Part shown: positions 1 through 12,300 of the stretch, piece after piece
Layout of the letters: the number at the start of each line of letters is the position of its first letter
Numbering within the stretch: the stretch's first letter is position 1
NCBI RefSeq assembly: GCF_000003605.2
Contig: NW_003135357.1
Location: 43,840-107,839 of the forward strand
Source: Saccoglossus kowalevskii
Lineage: Eukaryota; Hemichordata; Enteropneusta; Harrimaniidae
Direction of reading: 5' to 3'
DNA length: 64,000 bases
The notes under the pieces: model-generated
The model's input: only the letters and a program-made list of their open reading frames with translations
Database searches by the model: none
What the model was told of the DNA's origin: nothing
Position numbers and translations under genes: made by a program

Positions 1-127
1 TTCATGCAAACCTAATGTATAAAGCCGATTGCTTTATACAAGAAAAATAAGTTGCTTTTGTTTTTGTGTTAATGTTTATAATTGTGCACATGCAATTGTC
101 GAATACGTTTGGTTTACTATATCCTAC

Positions 128-1735
128 CTCACTGTACATCGTTGAATAACTTAAGTGATGATTTTGTCCATCATTTCGTAGTTTCTTATTGTAAAGTTTA
201 GGAAAGAGGTCTGGGAAATTTCTATTGAGATCGACATCATTAGCGTTGTTTCTTCCCACATACATCCAGTGACGGTATCCCTGCAATGACAAGTGCACAC
301 ATGCTAGCTGAATAGAACGGCATACGATCATTGTGACATTCAAGTTAAACACAGAAACCATACTCACATGCCTTTCCACGTAATCATACGCATATTCGAA
401 TCCATCTGGATTCATTGTGGGCATTATGTGTATTCGCGTCGTGTTCAGAATGTATTCGACTCTTGTGTTTCCATTCTTATATTCGTCACATAAATATTGA
501 ACTAGAGATGTTAGTATTGCTCTACCAGTGACCTCGTCTCCGTGCATATTACCAATGTACTTGAACTCTGGCTCCACTGTAAGAAAATAGTAATGACCAA
601 TATTATAGGGTGACCTCGATAAGTGGAGAGAAATGCACAACATAACAGAATACATACATTACGAAGCCAGTTATTTTGGGTGATTTTTCTTGCAGTGTGG
701 CATTTCTTATATGTTATTATAGCTATGAATCGTAGTAACACTGTATCAAATTTAATGTCGTCATATAATCAGTAAGTTAACACACTCAATTGCCTACAAT
801 GGTGTGCAGTATCACTACAACCCACATAATGGAGTTAATGCTGCTGCTTAACGCGTTTATGGAAGTACTGGGCGCTTCAGCAAAAACAATACAGTATAGT
901 AAGGGACATTTTGGCACATACCGATACAGTGGATTTTAAATGGTTTGTTGATAAATTATTGCAATGTTATCTTACAATCAGTACATTTATTTTAAAATTC
1001 ATGTTTGCTACGAGAAGATATGATACAAACACATTAAATGATTGTGTTCCCTTAACTCCGTACGAAACAATGTGGGATATAAAACATGTATACATATATG
1101 TACGTTTACTATGTTCAAATACAAACTATCAATGCCGAAACTGGAGATACTTCCAGGGTTATGTATATAACTGTACGACTGCACATAGGACATCGTTTTT
1201 CCCCGATACAAACAGTTTGCAATGTGCATTTGTGGCAGATCTTTATGCAATCATGTTCATATTTTGTTGAAAATAGAAATACATGGGAATGGTTACGCAT
1301 TGACGTTATGTTTTCAAGGGGTATACGTCAACATATGTATATCACAGGTATGTCAGGCACGTAGAATATGTTTTAGTTTAAAACATTTTCATCATTTGTC
1401 CATGAATATCAAAATAAATACTACACGTATAACATATAAACAGTTTTAATCAGAAGGTAAATTTACGATTACTAGCAGAAAACAGTAGCTCAATTCTGAA
1501 ACATTGTATACTCACACATCTCATGTTGACCTGGGTTGTCCGTCATCTCTAGAACCCATAACTTACGCCCTTCAACGCTGTAGCCGATACTGTACAGTCT
1601 GGTGATGCTAGGACAGTCTGATGCTACTCTCTGGAGAACGTTAACTAAATCATCGTAACGGTAGTGATCGATACAATATACAATATGTACGAGAGCAAGG
1701 ATTGATACTGCATGTAATATTGCCCACTTCATCAT
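128..1735 (-). CDS. M14 metallocarboxypeptidase (N/E subfamily), N-terminal exons only
   Basis: Three exons are read: 1735-1516, 576-368 and 280-about 128. The start is the double Met at 1735, followed by a hydrophobic secretion signal ([21 protein letters not shown] is the first 21 residues; the hydrophobic core is [14 protein letters not shown]). Exon 1 carries the family's [11 protein letters not shown] prefix. Exon 2 has the zinc site NMHGDE (His and Glu ligands) and [10 protein letters not shown]. Exon 3 has [16 protein letters not shown], the signature of the carboxypeptidase N/E/D/M group. Junctions are in frame (phase 1, then phase 0) with donors GTGAGT and GTGAGT. The third donor (GTAGGA at 127) is less certain. 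The protein should cleave C-terminal basic residues from secreted or membrane peptides. The catalytic Glu and C-terminal transthyretin-like domain lie outside the window, so CPD, CPE, CPM and CPN types cannot be told apart. Confidence 0.92.
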
Positions 1736-1869
1736 TATATATATGCAAATACCAGGTGATTATCTGAAAAGATAACAAGCATATTTTATATTATGAGTAA
1801 ATATGTGTAATGCGTCATCATTGAATTTGAATGGCGCCACGATCTGAAATTTCAATGTAAATTACAATC

Positions 1870-2229
1870 TACTGTAAAACATGTTAAAAAAGCGACATGC
1901 AATTTTAGCGAATTTTGGTAAAATGACGTAATAGCGAAAAGTTGATTCAGCGAATCTCTCTTGTCATTGTTGATTTCCCGTTTTCACAATACTTGTCTGT
2001 CGCGTGCCAAAACAAATTATCACCTCCATAAAACAAAGAAATGCTGTCAAGTGTAATTAGGAAGCCCCCCCGCCGGATTTTTATGTTCCGGATTACTGTA
2101 TACAAATCCCCACGCCTTGGCCATTTTGAATTAATAATAAAATCATTAGCGACATCTTGAATTAGCGAAACAGTTCTCTCGCTAAATTCGTTAAAAAGAC
2201 ATGCTTGGAAAAAGGCATATTTTACAGTA
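1870..2229. mobile_element. TA-flanked MITE (Tc1/mariner-like ends)
   Basis: The element starts TACTGTAAAACATG at 1870 and ends with the inverted counterpart CATATTTTACAGTA at 2229, giving terminal inverted repeats of about 14 bp with one mismatch, bounded by TA. It is 360 bp long. Its interior repeats GCGAAT/TTAGCGAA-type words. A 104-codon open frame on the minus strand (2261-1947) is a by-product of the element, not a gene. TA flanks and TACTGTAAA ends are typical of non-autonomous Tc1/mariner relatives; that assignment is inference. Confidence 0.65.
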
Positions 2230-5200
2230 CATACTAAGGCCATTATGCAAAACATCGCCATTATCCCAGAAGTAAAGCATAAATATACGAAATGTCTAAG
2301 TCACGCTAACACACACACATATATATTTTATAAGTCAAAATGGTAGTGATGATATGGATATCTCATTAACAAACAAGGCTGACACATTAACGAAGATTTG
2401 TAGGCTGGAGTGTTGTGCAATGTGGTTATGGTGCGATATCAAATAATAGGGTGCGCCAATCCAACTTCATCTGAACGTGATTTGACAGTTCACGTGGTCA
2501 GGTGTAGTTCAATGCCCTGTACGTTCGGTGACAGGAAACAAAAGTGAAAAGGGACTTCATGGGATTTAAATAGGATATAAGTTTATGTCAATTGATTAAC
2601 ATGCCTATGTAGAGCGCCTGCGACATGCGGACATAATAATAACAATTCTTAGTTGGTATTTACATGGTTATTCCGAATTCGAAATCCCAGGAGTGTTACC
2701 AGCTCTTGATATGTATTTTCGACGATAAGCCGCTATTTATAAAATTGTCACGTAAACTGCCTCTACGGATATACTAGCGGTATGAGACCAAAATGCGACA
2801 ATCACCAGAGAGTATTACACAAATACAGACTGTATGAGGAACGCAATTATGTGTATCGCGTCAGATTACAATTTAACACGAATCAACATTCATTAAAAAC
2901 AAAAGTTTCGTAAACATTACAGCTCATGACATCACTCGTATCAGCCAGCTCTACGTACAAGTGATAAGGATGATAACCTTGCAACACACTGTATTTTATT
3001 AAGCGTAGATATCACAGACCAACAAATGAACTTTAACTGTAGGTCACGAAAACAACATCCTATAGTAACTCTAACGTACACCGGATTTTATATAAAACTA
3101 TTTTTAACACGTAGATACAATAATCTAGACTTCAATTTCCCTGGAAAGCGAGCAACTGTAAAAGTAGATGACTATTAGAAAGTAGCTATTTCTATACACG
3201 ACACACCGCCAGGATTCGACTTAATTGAACATAATATAATTGTAATTGTTCTAGGACAGTTTTCAACATGCGATCGTCTCTCTTCGCCAGCCATGTCTAT
3301 TCACTTGACTGCGTGTATTCCCACAAACCGGTACTAGATTCTTCTCACTCTATCCAAATTGCCTCATATCATTGAATGCAGATGATTGATACATATAGTT
3401 AATATGACCATGTGATTCAGTGTAAATTCTAGTACATACCTCCACTGGCTGTATAAGGTCTCACTTCAATCTGGCTGACCTTTGACCATGACATCAGTTA
3501 CAATGGTTGTCCGTTTGTGCCGTAACTAAATATCTTGATTAAGTGTACATGTAGTTTCTATGGAAACAATTAGCATGTAGGCCAGCACTCTGGCTCGAGC
3601 CGTTATTATCATTCCCTTCGCCCATTAGTAGACATCTATCGAGCTTATAGAGACAAATGATGCGCGTAATTTCGATACTAAATAGGTGGTTTATATCATA
3701 AGTATATCGTTATACACTGGTAGTGCATGTAGATTTCGGGAGTTACGTGAATGAAGTGTAAGAGATAGGAGAATACAGACCCTGAAATAAAAAGGATTTA
3801 AAGTGGAACCGTACATTTATTTTCAAACATTTATATTACACTCCATAATCATACTATCGAGATCAATTTATTTTATAAAACATTGTGTAAAATGAAGTTT
3901 TCAAAACAATTAAACAATTGCTTCTTGAAAAAACAAAACAATAGCGCTGTTAGCGTGGCCATATTTGTTTTGTAACCGTCTAAGTGGACTATATACATAT
4001 TTTGAAGTGGGCGTTGAATATTCAACAATAGCACTGTGACGCCCCTTTTAATTGTTCTGGATCAAGTAAAAATGGAAAAAAGTGGCCAACAGGTGCCAAT
4101 TTCTGTTTTTACAAACTTAAACAACTATTCACTATTCAAAAATTAGCTTATTTTTTCTGTCGCATACACAAATGAATGCTTGTAGAATACTATTCTCACA
4201 TTGGTTGGGCAATATCTAAGCGTAATTCTCATTTAAAAGTTGTCAAGGGAACATGTTTTGAACAGCAATGCAAGTCTTCTAAATAAATGTCAATCACAGG
4301 TTTATTCAAATCATTAATGAACTCTTAGTGACAATACATATTTCCACAACAGGCAATGTTGTGCGTATGATGCTATCACGTAGGATCAATGCCTCAAATT
4401 AACGTATGTATGCAAAAGTAAACAATGGGTCATTCAACCTGCATTTCCCGTGATGCACTGACGCAGTCCAAAGGTATTCGTATCCGTATGCGATACATAT
4501 ATCAGGCTTTTATCTACAGTGAGAAATCAGACATCAGACTTATACACATCCATGCTGTTCGGGTCCCTATGTTTACGCTATTCGTTGAAGCATTCACTGT
4601 TTACCGGACGAGTTTAGTTTGGTGAAAGGGGAAAAATATTCCTGGGTATGATACTATGGACAGTACAGTTGTTCTATCTTCGACACAGAGACGGCAAACC
4701 CGATTTTCACTTAAAACAATAACATGAAAAGTTTTAAACACGTGGACACATTTCAAACAAAGTATTTTGTTTTGGAATATGTTTTGACGTGTTGTACGAA
4801 TTTGAAATTAGTCGATGTTGGGTCAGTAGAAATACCGTTACAGTTACTGCGACCAGCAGGTAGGTACAAAAGACTGTTTACAATATGTTCACAACGGAAG
4901 ATGATAGTGCCTCGTTATAGTCCTACAAACAGTCACAAGTATAAATGGATGTTATTGGATCGGACGATTTACACCTTCGCCAACAATAAGCACTATCTTA
5001 TTGAGCTAACGTACCTTCTTTTTCGACAACTGTCAATGTTCTCACAATCTCCATCATCTTTATGATCATTCACACTTCAATTTAGTCCGGAAAAAACATT
5101 TATTAAAAAACTAAATACTAAAAACTTATACTAAATAACATATGGTGTGTTTTCCGTACCAATCCGATATGTACGCCGTTCTGCCAAACCGAATGATCAC

Positions 5201-5267
5201 ATGGTCATGACGTCCGTCTCCATAACGTCATACATACACAAACGGCAAAATCTTCGGCATATATTAA

Positions 5268-5393
5268 AGCTTGGAGTCCCAAGCGATGATAACAACACAC
5301 GCTAAAACGCAAAGGCTCATGGGTAGACGCTTGTTTGTAAACAATGCCACGCTATGGCTAAGTGACGCAGGCGCAGGTGACGACTCCCCCGCT
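5268..5393 (+). mobile_element. TTAA-flanked MITE, copy 1
   Basis: A 126-bp element lies between two TTAA tetranucleotides (5264-5267 and 5394-5397). Its right end reads GCGCAGGTGACGACTCCCCCGCT. The left end (AGCTTGGAGTCCC) is rearranged or shortened. The interior of about 100 bp matches the minus strand of the element at 12178-12333 closely, so both belong to one family. TTAA target duplication with ends starting AGCG suggests a Kolobok-type non-autonomous element; piggyBac is the alternative. The short open frame it creates is not a gene. Confidence 0.75.
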
Positions 5394-6341
5394 TTAACGG
5401 TTACATGTATAGCAAAATACAAACAAATTATTAATTGTGATTCTGTATTGTGACGTCTGTCGACCAGTCTGTGTTGTTACACTACGTAAACTATCCATTA
5501 TATCTTGATATCATCTATGGCGATATATTTTGACAAGAACACAGGATCATCTATTTGTCCCGTATGTCGAAAATATATCTTTATACTTAATGACATATCG
5601 TTATCTCAATAACCCCGACCTCTCTCCAGCACAGTGTATTATCTGTGTCTTGTTTTAGATTGTCAAAAAAAAAATTGTTACATTATGATAACAAATTTCT
5701 GAAAATGTTATAAAACATTGCATGTGAATTTAATATTATTTTAAAAACTACAGTTTATTCACCTCATATCTATTGAACATTACATTTATAAATATTATAA
5801 TTACTTACACAGTGATACATGCTGTCAAAATAAACGTACTTGTACAATTATTTAATATCAAAATATGAACCTACATTATATTATTGTAAATATTTGTTAT
5901 GACCAGTCAAGTAGCCAGTAATGATTTGTTATTTATATTATTGAAATGCGCAATTGGAGCGATATTTCATTACTTGCTTACATAGCTTATCATATACGTA
6001 TGTGAACTTTGAGGAATGCATAATTGTATCCTGAGGAATGGAGCATATCCAAGCATAAATGTCAACTCGTCAGCCATGTGAGTTCACAAACGAAAGTCTC
6101 ATGCGTTGTTGGCTTAAATCTGAGAAACGGACATGAACCGAGGTTTAACGGAGCACTAGTTGTTTTTTCTCAATAAATTACTTTCAGTCAGTCAAAGTAA
6201 TTGGCCTATGTACATGCATTTGTGTTATTATTTAGTCTGAACAAAACATGCCCAAAAATGAAATTGACTTTGTTTCCGATGCGGGACTGAAAAAGGCACA
6301 CACATGAGTTGACTTGTTTTTTTTTGTGTTTTTTTTGATGC

Positions 6342-9300
6342 TCAGAGAACTTTTCCAGGATTCATCAGATTTTTATGATCCAAAGCAAATTTAATTTGTT
6401 TCATTGCTGCAATTCCTGTTTCCCCAATTTCTTCCACTAAGAGCGCTTTCTTTCCTAGTCCAATTCCATGTTCACCAGTACAAGTTCCACCGAGTGATAT
6501 CGCATGCCTAGACAATTAAAATATTAAAATCATAATCCATCCCGTTACAATATATAATGTACCACCGCTAATACCATGATCGTTCAACATATGGTATGTA
6601 ATGCATAGAATACTAATTTGACATATACTATATGAACGCCACGATAACCAGTCTTAAACAACTGAGGTCAACCAATCAACCATAACCATATCTGTTATCC
6701 ATTGTGATCAATGTTTTACAGTATGTTTCTGTAATTGATTTCAAATATGTAAGAAAGATTGTTTGTCAATTTCCAATCTTGTTTGTGCTTATTTGTGCGA
6801 AGTTCGAATGAGTAATTCATACTTGGGAAAAACAAATAATGAAGAAATGTACACAAGTACGGACCATTGTTTGTACAATAACTGTCAATATGTGAGAAAT
6901 TTATACATTTTACAAATACATCTATTGATGCAGCACGTCGTTTCTTATTACATTACGTCACATGTGTGTATTATAAATGTGCTTCTTTTTTTTCGATAAT
7001 CTTCTAGGCAATACATGTGAAAAAATATTACACTTTACCTTGCTATTTTTGTGGCGACCTCCTTCGCTTTCCTGAATTCCTCTTCATCATTTGGATCGAT
7101 AAGTAAGATGACATGGAAATTCCCATCACCAACATGACCACATATAGGGCCTTGATAATAAATGATAAAAATATATTATGCAGGGCCAGGAAAAGGCATA
7201 CATATTATTCCATAATAATAGGTGATTTTCCGTACAATTGCGAGATCTCGCGAGATGCATGAAAGACGCGCGTCGGACGTCTGCCACAAAAAATCGAACG
7301 ATTTGACTTTAAACTCGAATTTCTTTATTTCGTTGCTTACATCGACTGGCCAATTTTCGAATACCCTCACTTAATCGAAATTGTCTATCATCAAATGTGG
7401 ACAGCACATTATTAAGCATGGAAATATCTCCCAAAATACTTTCGCGTTTGTCAAATCCCACGCGATGTTTGACGCCACTATGACGCTTTGACCTTTGTTT
7501 GTCCTGTTTTTACGTTCGAATTCACGCATAACGCGTGATTCTCGCAGTGAACGGAAAATGGTCTATTGAGCTAGCTCATTAACTAACACCGCGTAGACAT
7601 CTGTAAATTAGACTGATTAACCCTTTATAACGAATTACATTGCTATAACAATAATAACCGACCCACATCGCCATATTGGAGAGGAGTCAATCATATGTAA
7701 AATAGTATGCGAGTCATAGACGAGCACACAATCGAGCTTAGAACAGTTTTAAAGTAATAACGCTTATTGTTAGCTTGTATTAAGCCCCAAAATCAGACTG
7801 GTGCGCCAACCGGTGCGCCTGCGTAAAACGACGATCATAAATAAACGTTCAAAGTTGATACATATATACTTGCATGATTTCTCATCACCGAATATAACTT
7901 CAAACTTTTATGCATATTCAGGACCAAACACAAAAAAATAATGCTTAAAATTCATTACTTAAAAAACGTTGACATATTCAACTTATTAATATATACATTT
8001 CAGTATGAAACTGTAATCCATCAGCACTTATTTTGTTCTTAATACGGCATTCCTACAACGCCCTCTAATGATGAAACGCTTCTGTGATGTCAAAATGACA
8101 GAAATAAGTGATGGCAATTTGGCTCAAATCGGCCACTGTTTTTGGTTACATAATTGTTCTTCCTATTTAATGTAGTAAATCTTACAAAAACCTAATCGTA
8201 ATTAATGGATGAATGTATGTAAAACAATATCTACGATCGTGTGACCTACGTCGAGCGTATTGCACCTTAACAAACGGTCACTTGGAACAAAGGAAAATAA
8301 CGATTTTGAATGGAGATTACCTATTAATGAAGATTTCTCGATGTCTTCTCGCGTGGCATCAATTATTTCTGGTAACTTAGATATTGGCACGCATACATCT
8401 GTTGGCATACCCTACACAATTGTAAAGATAGACCATTGTTATAACCTGTTGTAGTTATAGGTAGCGGATACAACTATCATAGTTATGGTCAATGTGTGAG
8501 TAACATCATAGCCTGACATACAAACAATTTATATGACTATGGTAGATGTGAGAGACCAGATTGTACAATAAATTGTAATGATTGATCGAGAGAAATGACA
8601 TCATAACATCACGTGATTTGCTTTCAATAGAATGAAATATGGCAATCCATTGACATATGAGCGTGGTCGAGATAGTGACATGGCGGAATTTTATTTAAAT
8701 TTAAATGTTTAATACATCCAGGATACAGTTGTTATACAAATAAAAAAACTGATGTCTATGTGGAAATACGCAAGACATGTATTCTTTTTTCAACAAGGCG
8801 TGTTTTCCGTACCTTAGAACCGGGTCTCAACGCAAGAGATGCAAACCATGCATCGTGTCGTGCGGCCCATAATTTGTTCCTTGACTCTATATCCTTTGCC
8901 CATTTAAAATCTGACCCACCATTATCATACACAAGTTCACCTAAAAATAAAATAAAATTAAATTAAACACACATGCATGTACTATAGAGGTGAGACATAT
9001 GAGTTTTAATTGATTGTACATGGTACCAGGAAACCGATAAATGAATTATTGGGCCACCATTCCCCGTAAAAATCACATGAAAAGGAGACAGTACTGTTAA
9101 TATAAATAATTGTTATGTGTTATGCAAATGTGAATAATGTTAGTATGTCGTAATTCAATTTAACACGGAATGGTTTAATGTCAGTTAATTATTATGAATA
9201 TCATATCTTTCTAATGTTTCATAGCATCGAAATTAGGAGGACAACATTAAAAACAATTCAGCAAAACTGCACACATGTGGGCAACCATATTGAATAGCAT

Positions 9301-12300
9301 TGGTAAATATTTTTTTTTCTAAGGTTTCTCTGTTTGAGGGCGTGATTACCTGGGTCAAAGGTGAGACTAACATGTGGTCTTTTCTTTACTACTTAGCGGC
9401 TATGTACCTGTGGGTTTATTCTGTGTGTATTTGTAATTTCTAATCTTGGTGTTTTTTTCAGTGATTTGACTAGGTGCAATCCAAATACAGTAGGTGTGAC
9501 TTGTTTACCTGAGATTTGCAAGAGTTTGAGCAGGCCAACATGTACGTTTTTTTTCATGTGGTTGATTACTGGCATGTTGATTTCCCATTTTTGAGCCATG
9601 TTTTCAACTTTTTTTATTATTTTCATATCTCCTCATATGTTAACATTGTCGTCTACGGAGTGTCAATTAGTGGTCTGAACCCTATACGTATATAGTGCGA
9701 CACACAGTAGTAATGGTGGAAATATGGAACAATTCCCCTTACCCACATCCATGGCTTGTTCTTCGATCATTCTTTCGGTACCATGAAATTCCAAAAATAA
9801 TGTTGGTGCTACGTTATAATTAAGTTCAGAGTATTTATTGCAAGCTTCCATCGTGAGACTGTCCATAAATTCTGCAACAAAAAACAAGAATGCCAAAATA
9901 AAACAGTACAGTTTCTATAATAAAATAAAACAAAATAATTATTAACAAATTATTATTGATATTTTACCTATTCTTGCAATTGGTATCCCACACTGCATCA
10001 CCTGTGTAACAGTCTCCACAGCAGCATGGACAGATTTAAACGAACACACAGCGGAAACCATCTGTCATTAAAACGAGTATATATACTACACGTTAGGTGG
10101 ATTTCCAGCCCACGTGCTTGAAGCATTACCGTCGATTAAATATACAAATGATATATGAACAGCTCATGTTGAATTCTATATTTCTATATTCTCACTTTTT
10201 AATGCCACGTCAGGACAATATCAAACTGACTTTCAATGGCATAGATAATTGTGGATAATTTAATTTCACTTAATCTATTTAGGTAACTACCAGTATGAAA
10301 TGATTGGTGGGTAGCCTCAATTATTATATCACATAATTAAAATATCTTATATTAAGTGAAGTGAATGTTTCGCAGTTTTCTCTATACTAGCATTGATAAC
10401 GTATTAAGACGTTTGTGGTTACGTGTGATACATTTCACGTGAATGACGTGCATACATTCCGAGCGCAAATATAACAGAATTACAAAAACTGAGTTGATGT
10501 ACTATAGTAGCAAGTAGCGTTAAAAGTCCCTCACTTCCTAGCTTTCATAACACTTCGTATAACACTTACGACACGACATTAAAAAACAAAACATATTGCA
10601 GTTGTTGATCTTTGGAAGTCATGTTTATCATGCTGTATAAAATGTCATTAATATCCTCGGGGGCGGAGCTACGTCACAAGACGTTCCACGTTGCTACGAC
10701 GCGCACCACTGTACATGCATTTCTATGGGCTCTGTGCGCGCTGCTGTGGAACGCCGGTCGAGCCGGTGAAAATTCGAGAAAACAACACAAACTCAACTTT
10801 GAAGTAATCCTGAACAGCCAAATTTATATATGTTACACACGTAGGGCTAATCTTGTTACACTGTTCAGAGGAGTCTCAACAATCATCCCAAAGTACCGTT
10901 TTCAGCGAGTTTTTGGCCTTTGTTTTCACTGCCGCGGGTTGCCAGGCGGTGAAAATGCCCGGATGCCCGCCCCCGAGGATATATTGATATACTCACAGCT
11001 TCTGGTATTCCGTGGAGTCTGATTGTTGCCATGGTAATGATACCAAGAGTTCCTTCTGAGCCAACAAATAAATTTGTTAAATTATATCCAGCTGATGTTT
11101 TTCTGGAGGAAATGTGAAATGAAATCCTCATTAAGAATGACAACTTGGGACACATAGGAAACAGTTCATCCGTCTAAGTAAAAAATATGATTAATTCAAT
11201 ATAGAACAGATAGTCGGTAGTATGTTCATATTCCGTATGTTTTACGTGTGAAATCAAACTTTATAACATCCAATATTACCTATACACAACACGCAACAAT
11301 TGAAAGAGACAATTGATTGTCAAATTTTTACAGTCCAAAATGTTGAAGGAATGGCACGGTTCAAAATCGTGCTGGGGAAATAAACAACAATGACTGATAT
11401 TACCTCCCCAACATGAATCTTTACCTTTTCATTTGTTACAGTGACAATATAATACGATTGTCACGTGATATTGTCCATATTAGGGCATGTTCTGCAATAT
11501 GGTCTTGTTAAACGTACGTTGTAACAGTAATCTAATTAATAACACACATTCTTGTTTTATTTTATTATATTTTGAGGCAATTAAACTAAATTGTCGACAG
11601 ATTGATGTCATGTACATTAGCTTAAAATGTTGGTGGGCTAGTTGAATCTCATATTTGCTCTGCGAATGGCAGAGGAGAGCTAGTAAGAACTATAAACGAT
11701 TTTCGGTGAGTTATTATAATAAGTTCATCGTGCAACATTTGACAAATGGAAATATAAAATACTGAGTCGCATTGTTTCATGTAACACAAATTATTAAACT
11801 GTATACATTGAGTCAAGTCTTTTCACCTCGTCCTTTTTCCTTCTCCGGCTGTGTTGATTATCGTGCCATCTGCCAACACAACTTGTAAGTTCATGACATT
11901 TTCTCTCATGGTACCATAGCGTACAGCATTAGTCCCGGATGCACTGGTAGCACACATTCCACATATACTAGCATCAGCACCGGGATCTACGGGGAAAAAC
12001 AATGAAACATTCATGGCTACTGATGTGAGATGTTCTTAAACGCGATTCCCTGACGCGTTGGGCAGTTAAATATGAAACGAGATGTAATGATTACGGAAGG
12101 AAAGTGAGTTTGCTTCCAATGAGTGCAAATATGGCTGCAGAGCAGTGAATGTGATAACACCGCAAGATACATATTAAAGCGGGGGAGTCGTCACCTGCGC
12201 ATGCATCAGATGGCCATAGCGGTTCATTGTTTACAAACAAGCGTCTACCCATAAGCCTTTGTGTTTTAGCGTGTGTTGTTATCGTCACATGGGACTCAAT

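Larger units (their letters stand above)
1736..6341. other. Intergenic DNA between carboxypeptidase and LDHD
   Basis: No exon could be supported here on either strand. The open frames present (for example 4724-5065 on the + strand) are AT-rich, unlike any family I know, and have no splice or duplication support. Two transposon-like elements lie inside (1870-2229 and 5268-5393) and are listed separately. Both neighbours are transcribed leftwards, so this interval should hold the carboxypeptidase promoter and the LDHD 3' flank; I could not pinpoint either. Confidence 0.6.

Noticed and set aside
1947-2261. 104-codon minus-strand frame near the carboxypeptidase start
   Set aside because: It lies almost wholly inside the TA-flanked MITE and has no splice or family support.
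3278-3298. TCTTCGCCAGCCA shared with the inner end of the 721-bp insertion
   Set aside because: Similarity stops after 13 bases, so it is probably chance rather than a second copy of the element.
4724-5065. 113-codon plus-strand frame
   Set aside because: No recognisable domain, no neighbouring exon and AT-driven composition; judged chance.
10612-11022. 136-codon plus-strand frame
   Set aside because: It is made of a GC-rich MITE plus the antisense of an LDHD exon.
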